Assembly (NCBI GenBank): GCA_905221605.1
Contig: CAJNDS010002377.1
Span: 182,501-244,500 of the forward strand
Direction: 5' to 3'
DNA from: Symbiodinium natans
Lineage: Eukaryota; Sar; Dinophyceae; Suessiales; Symbiodiniaceae
DNA: 62,000 bases
Shown here: positions 57,437-62,000 of the stretch, piece by piece
How positions within the stretch are numbered: the stretch's first letter is position 1
Layout of the letters: each line of letters opens with the position of its first letter
Notes under the pieces: model-generated
The model's database searches: none
What the model was told of the DNA's origin: nothing
What the model saw: the letters and a program-made list of their open reading frames with translations, nothing else
Program-made: the position numbers and the translations under genes

Positions 57437-60400
57437 ATGGCCGCTCCTGCGCCCTCCGCCCCTGGTCCTCACGAGGACCAAGGGGTTATGAGCCCAACTG
57501 GTGCTCGGCGTGCCATTGATTCGAGATTGGAAGGTGAGACTGCTGGTCCGCGCTACGATCGTCATCCTGCTGGAAATGCGATGCCCAATGGGGTACTTTC
57601 GGCTGATGTTGTAAGGCGTGAGGATATGGTGCAGGCCTCACCTGGTGCAGCGAGTTTGGAAAGCGCTCCATGGCCACCAGCTATGACTTCAAGGACAGAA
57701 GATGTGGGACCGCCTGGTACATTTTCCTGTGATTCCGGGCTTCGCCAAGAAACGTCTTCCGTGTCTGCTGGGAATGTGGGGCCAACGATTCCGCACTTGG
57801 TCGCGCGGGCGAGTACGGATAATCACCCGGGAGGCTCCCAGGGTGGGACTGCCTTGCCAGTCCCGTCCTGGATGAGTCGTCTCGGGGATTATCTTCGCCA
57901 AGCTTCCGGACAGGTTGAGACGCTGACAACGACGCTCACGAGGCAACGAGTGTTGGGTAGTAGTGGTGGTTTAGTGGTTCAACAACATGAGCAGTTGCAG
58001 CAGCAGCATACCACTTCGCACCCCTCCACACCGCAGCATGCAACATACCCGGCAGCAGCGGCAACTATGTCTGGTGGTTTTTCTCCGACAGGACAACAAA
58101 GTGGGGATCCTCCTCTGTTTCCCAGCAGTGCTCGTCGTATTATGGAAGGCTGGGCAAGACAGGCTCCTTTGCTGCATGGTCCGAGGAGTGTGGGAACAGA
58201 CGATGCTTCATCGGCGTCCATTCCGGTGGAGTTGGTGCAGGAGGAGGTGAGAAGACAAGTGGAAGCGGCCTTGGCAGGACAGAAGGGAAGGCTTGAGCGC
58301 CTTCAAGAAGAAAATGAGCGATTGCGGGAGATGGCTTTTGGGGGTGGTGGCGATGTGAAAGGACAAGGCCGGGGTGGGGCTCTATGGAATGAGGCGCAGC
58401 GGCAGATGAGGGAGCAGTCTGAGCTTCCTGAGGATCGTGGTGTACCTCATGGAGATCGGGCCTACTCAGCATCGCAAGTGCTTCATGAGGATCGTGGTGT
58501 ACCTCATGGAGATCGGGCCTACTCAGCATCGCAAGTGCTTCATGAGGATCGTGGTGTACCTCATGGAGATCGGGCCTCTTTCGCAACTCAAGTGCTTCAT
58601 GAGGATCGTGGCGTACCTCATGGAGATCGGGCCTCTTTCGCAACTCAAGTGCTTCATGAGGATCGTGGCGTACCTCATGGAGATCGGGCCTCTTTCGCAA
58701 CTCAAGTGCTTCATGAGGATCGTGGCGTACCTCATGGAGATCGGGCCTCTTTCGCAACTCAAGTGCTTCATGAGGATCGTGGCGTACCTCATGGAGATCG
58801 GGCCTCTTTCGCAACACATGCACTTCGTGAGGATCGTGGTGTACCTCATGGAGATCGGGCCTCCTCAGCATCTCATGCACTTCGTGAGGATCGTGGTGTA
58901 CCTCATGGAGATCGGGCCTACCCAGCATCTCATGCACTTCGTGAGGATCGTGGTGTACCTCATGGAGATCGGGCCTCTTTCGCTCATGCACCTCGTGAGG
59001 ATCGTGGTGTACCTCATGGAGATCGGGCCTACCCAGCATCTCATGCACTTCCTGAGGATCGTGGTGTACCTCATGGTGATCGGGTCTTTGCAGCAACAAG
59101 TGTGACTTCTGGGGTTCGGGGAGCTCTTCGGGAAGGTCGTCAACCAGTTCCGTCGATGTCTCGGGCCCATGATGGTCCTCGTGCACAGAGGGGCGAAGCT
59201 GGTGCCAGGTCAAGAAGTGCAGGAGGACATGGCGAGCTTGGGAACAGGCCAAGGAATGTGTATGCTCGTGGTTATGGTGCCAAGCGATCTGCCTCAGCGA
59301 GTCCGTCGCCAAGTGGTGGTAGAGGAGTTGTGGGTGAGAGGTTGTCTGGAGGGGATGTCTGTGGTGTCCCGCCGTTTGACCGAGCCTTCAGGGCTCGCTT
59401 GGAGCCTGAGCTAGGGATAAGGGGAGATTATGAGCCGCTGAAGAGACCTGAGGGAGTTGCAACCCTTGGTGCGCCTTGTGAAGCTCCTCCTGGTCTCAGT
59501 CCTCCCGTTGCTCCAGGAAGCGAGCAACAACCAGGCGATGTGGCGCCTGCAGCTCCGTCAAGCCCTTCTCCGATGGACATTGTGCTTACAGGTATCGGGC
59601 AGCTGCAACAGATGTTGCTGAAGAAGGGAGACGGGTTGGATGTGGATAAGGCGTCGCCGAATTTTCCGATGTTGCCTGACTACACTCCGGAATCTGGTGC
59701 CATAGACTTCCAGGACTGGCTGTATCTTGTGGAGCAACAAGTGTCTGCTATGGCGGCAAGCGCTGGCGAGTGGTGGAAACAAGTCATGGGTTCGGCCTTG
59801 GAAGCATACCAGGAGTATCAGGCGCTTTCGCCGATCAAGCGGCTTGGGGTGAAAGCAAGGCTATCAGAGGAGCTTCAGGACGGCAAGTACCAGAAGCTTG
59901 CGAAAAAGGTGGCAGCCTTACTTCTAGCAGCGCTTCCGACAGGTGTCCGAGATGAGCTAGTGGCCTATCGTGTGCAGGGGACTCATCAGATACTGTTCAG
60001 GCTGATGGCTGTGTACCAGCCTGGGGGCGCTCAGGACCGGGCACAACTTCTGAAACAGTTGGAGGTGAGTGAATCTCCAGGAACAGCGACGGATGCAGTG
60101 GTTGCATTACGGAGATGGTATCGCCTGTACCAGCGAGCTTTGGATCTTGGTGTTTCCTTGCCAGATGAGTCCGTCCAGGTGAAGTCTTTGGGGGTCTTAA
60201 CGAAGAAGGTGGCGGAGACAAATCAAGACTTTCGCTTTAAGGTGTCCTTGGCGAAGGCGGAGCTTCAGATTGACACCAGACCCACCTCGGAGAATGTGTT
60301 GAAGTACTTCCAACATCTCCTTGCAGAATGTGAGCAGCTTGGGGCTACTGGGAGAAAGGCTACACCGTCACAGGCATCGGAGGCTCCCGGACCCAAACTG

Positions 60401-61021
60401 AAGGGCATGCAGCAACAGCCCTCAGATGCCGGAAATACCACTCAGAGGCCAAAGGCCAAGGCCTCTCCACCGCCTACGAATCCGACAAAGCCGTGTTCAT
60501 GGTTCACTACTGATGATGGTTGCAGAAATGGAAAGAACTGCAGTTTCAGGCATTCGTGGGAGGGTCTTCAGCGAGCCGAACGGTGCCTCCTTTGTGGTTC
60601 GACGAAGCACAGGGCAAGGGATTGTCCTACGAAGAAGGTGAGTCCTACTGACAAACCGGCCCCAAAGCCGAGGTTGGCCAAACAGCAGGCTGCAGCAGCT
60701 ACTCCTACAACAGGGGCAGCTTCCTCGGAAGGTCCTTCGCTTTCGTCAGGTCCGTCGGTGCCGGCTGGAGATGCTACTCGTGAGCAGCCTTCAAGCCTTA
60801 CTCCTTCAACCTCAAACAAGATCGACACGGAGCAGGTGGCGGCGATGTTGTCCGAAACAAACAAGATGCTGAAGGCCTTGACTTCCACTCAGGCTCAGGG
60901 CTCTGGCACAGGTTCGGCTTCTTCGGCGCCCTCGGATCCTTTGGGGGTTATACAGAGACAGTTGGAGGATTTGCGGCGACTGCGAATGCTGGTGGTGCTT
61001 TCCGGAGAGGGTTGGCAATGA
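57437..61021 (+). CDS. Retroelement Gag-like protein with CCCH and CCHC zinc fingers (1194 residues)
   Basis: The frame is open from ATG 57437 to TGA 61019-61021. In order: a low-complexity start; a coiled coil (about 264-300, EEVRRQVEAALAGQKGRLER and on); twelve 19-residue repeats (about 332-555, core EDRGVPHGDRA); a Gag-like helical domain (about 755-930, from FQDWLYLVEQQVSAMA through PGGAQDRAQLLKQLEV); a CCCH finger (C1020, C1029, C1035, H1039); and a CCHC knuckle (C1050-x2-C-x4-H-x4-C1063). Gag packs the element's RNA; the CCHC knuckle is the usual RNA-binding unit. The extra CCCH finger and the long repeat are unusual. Pol follows in the +1 frame with overlap. The large size matches copia-type elements of Symbiodiniaceae. 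Confidence 0.85.
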   Translation: MAAPAPSAPGPHEDQGVMSPTGARRAIDSRLEGETAGPRYDRHPAGNAMPNGVLSADVVRREDMVQASPGAASLESAPWPPAMTSRTEDVGPPGTFSCDSGLRQETSSVSAGNVGPTIPHLVARASTDNHPGGSQGGTALPVPSWMSRLGDYLRQASGQVETLTTTLTRQRVLGSSGGLVVQQHEQLQQQHTTSHPSTPQHATYPAAAATMSGGFSPTGQQSGDPPLFPSSARRIMEGWARQAPLLHGPRSVGTDDASSASIPVELVQEEVRRQVEAALAGQKGRLERLQEENERLREMAFGGGGDVKGQGRGGALWNEAQRQMREQSELPEDRGVPHGDRAYSASQVLHEDRGVPHGDRAYSASQVLHEDRGVPHGDRASFATQVLHEDRGVPHGDRASFATQVLHEDRGVPHGDRASFATQVLHEDRGVPHGDRASFATQVLHEDRGVPHGDRASFATHALREDRGVPHGDRASSASHALREDRGVPHGDRAYPASHALREDRGVPHGDRASFAHAPREDRGVPHGDRAYPASHALPEDRGVPHGDRVFAATSVTSGVRGALREGRQPVPSMSRAHDGPRAQRGEAGARSRSAGGHGELGNRPRNVYARGYGAKRSASASPSPSGGRGVVGERLSGGDVCGVPPFDRAFRARLEPELGIRGDYEPLKRPEGVATLGAPCEAPPGLSPPVAPGSEQQPGDVAPAAPSSPSPMDIVLTGIGQLQQMLLKKGDGLDVDKASPNFPMLPDYTPESGAIDFQDWLYLVEQQVSAMAASAGEWWKQVMGSALEAYQEYQALSPIKRLGVKARLSEELQDGKYQKLAKKVAALLLAALPTGVRDELVAYRVQGTHQILFRLMAVYQPGGAQDRAQLLKQLEVSESPGTATDAVVALRRWYRLYQRALDLGVSLPDESVQVKSLGVLTKKVAETNQDFRFKVSLAKAELQIDTRPTSENVLKYFQHLLAECEQLGATGRKATPSQASEAPGPKLKGMQQQPSDAGNTTQRPKAKASPPPTNPTKPCSWFTTDDGCRNGKNCSFRHSWEGLQRAERCLLCGSTKHRARDCPTKKVSPTDKPAPKPRLAKQQAAAATPTTGAASSEGPSLSSGPSVPAGDATREQPSSLTPSTSNKIDTEQVAAMLSETNKMLKALTSTQAQGSGTGSASSAPSDPLGVIQRQLEDLRRLRMLVVLSGEGWQ
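58430..59108. repeat. 57-bp tandem repeat within gag (twelve units)
   Basis: The unit GAGGATCGTGGTGTACCTCA and onward is 57 bp, or 19 codons; units three to six are nearly identical, and one unit lacks a codon. The unit has no stops in several frames on both strands, which creates long but meaningless opposite-strand frames. Confidence 0.95.
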
Positions 61022-62000
61022 AGACTTCCGTGTGAAAATGGATGTGTATGAACGGTTGCTGCAGACTGAGCCAGAGGCGGTTGAGAAGGATTCCGAGGAG
61101 AAGATGGCCCTGTTGGATTCGGGAGCGAGCCATGCCTTTCGGGTTGCTGTTGACGATCGTGAGGTGGAACAAGGAAAGTTGGTGAAGGTTGCCTTGGCCA
61201 ATGATGATCACGTTGTCCTTTCGCAGAACGCTGGTGGAACCCTGTTGTCTTCGCCTTCTACGAACCCTTCGGGTGGTGGAACGATACTACCTATGGGACA
61301 GTTGGTGCGGTTGCTTGGATGCACGGTACGATGGTCTCCGACAAGGCTTGAAGTTCGACACCCGATCCATGGCAAGTTGCGAGTGAAAGTCAACCATTTC
61401 TGCCCAGAGCTGACCGAGGTGAGCGCGCTACAGCTCATCAAGGAATTGGAGGAAAAACGGGTTGGCGAGTTCACGAAGACCTTGGAGGATATGGAGAGGC
61501 AGCTCAAGGAGATTGAGCTCTCGGGCTGTGGAGATCGCGGTTGGGAACAGCACCTCATGGATCTGGTGGAAACTGGGGCTCGAACGAGTTTCTGTGGCTT
61601 CATCCAGAAGGTGCCCTATTTGCAGGGGGTGACCCCGGAGGCTTTCGCGACCATCCCTGAGGAGTTCCCGGTGACGAACAAAGAGGGCTGGAGGCTCTTG
61701 AAGGGCATGCCGTGGAGTAGAAGGAAACGAAGGAGTATGTTCCTTAGCAACAACTGGCTGGTGCATCTCTTCTCGGGAGACAAAAGGAAGAAGGGACTGG
61801 CTTCTTCAAGCGAATGGAAGGCCAGTCTGCATCGTGATGATGTTCTGGTGGAGGTGGACCTGAACCTTAGCAGTCACTTCGACATGTTAAAGAAGGATGG
61901 CATCTTCAAGCTGCTTTTGTGGGGAGCTGCTCGGGGCAAAATTAAGGCTCTATTTGGGGGACCGCCTCGAAGAACCTTTCCCTTTACAGGAAATGAGACG
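60873..62000 (+). CDS. Copia-type Pol polyprotein, N-terminal part (partial, runs off window)
   Basis: In the frame one base ahead of gag there is no stop from 60873 to the end of the window. The aspartic-protease motif DSGAS is at 61116-61130, inside MALLDSGASHAFRV. Further on, ILPMGQLVRLLGCTVRW and HPIHGKLRVKVN, then ALQLIKELEE, recall a conserved stretch of dinoflagellate copia-like polyproteins annotated between protease and integrase. Integrase and reverse transcriptase would lie beyond the window. The 149-bp overlap with gag implies a +1 frameshift, or an indel that broke a single Gag-Pol frame. No stop or break is seen in this part of Pol, so the element may be young. Confidence 0.8.

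Noticed and set aside
58430-59108. CRISPR array
   Set aside because: The units are contiguous 57-bp coding repeats without unique spacers; the 21-bp satellite fails for the same reason.
58140-59312. 390-residue His/Glu-rich protein on the minus strand
   Set aside because: It is the opposite-strand shadow of the 57-bp repeat in gag.

Overview
The window looks like nuclear DNA of a dinoflagellate, most likely a member of the Symbiodiniaceae. The reasons are: (i) genes are cut into many short exons whose introns end in AG followed by G and begin with GC or GA as often as GT; (ii) relics of the dinoflagellate spliced leader (exact 3' part ATTTTGGCTCAAG at 57220-57232, a degenerate pair at 16361-16383) sit upstream of coding regions; (iii) degenerate TTTAGGG tracts are spread through introns and spacers; (iv) retroelements are abundant. 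No prokaryotic signals, rRNA or tRNA genes were recognised. All cellular genes I can support lie on the minus strand, as in the one-way gene clusters known from dinoflagellates.

Layout. 1-4.6 kb: no recognised gene; short repeats, one fold-back element and TTTAGGG-like tracts. 4.7-16.3 kb (minus): one large multi-exon gene whose pieced-together exons resemble major vault protein (beta repeats, shoulder domain, coiled coil) but with an N-terminal membrane segment; a dead LINE reverse transcriptase and a two-orientation 21-bp satellite lie in its introns. 17-20.9 kb and 24-28.5 kb: nothing recognised. 20.9-23.9 kb: tandem array of about 0.75-kb units. 28.5-33 kb: a self-similar repeat family with a LINE fragment. 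33.9-34.5 kb: about 265-bp tandem repeats. 36-36.9 kb: small repeats. 37.1-39.6 kb (minus): two intronless genes, an ankyrin-repeat protein and a secreted ADP-ribosyl cyclase/CD38-like protein. 40.75-53.85 kb: a tandem segmental duplication of about 6.1-6.5 kb; each unit carries an eight-exon microbial rhodopsin gene (minus) plus conserved exon blocks of an unidentified upstream gene. 53.9-57.1 kb: LINE relic, direct repeats and a hairpin. 57.1-62.0 kb (plus): a copia-like LTR-type retroelement with a 1194-residue Gag and a Pol frame in +1 that opens with an aspartic-protease motif and runs off the window.

Main points of interest: the rhodopsin can be rebuilt by hand to 263 residues with all key residues at bacteriorhodopsin spacing (D91, T95, E102, D121, D222, K226), so it should be a light-driven proton pump of the proteorhodopsin type; one of its two copies has a premature stop. 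The vault-like gene would encode a membrane-anchored vault-type protein, an arrangement I do not know from described vault proteins. The CD38-like enzyme suggests secreted or lumenal cyclic ADP-ribose chemistry in a protist. Exon joins are read by eye and were not tested against transcripts.
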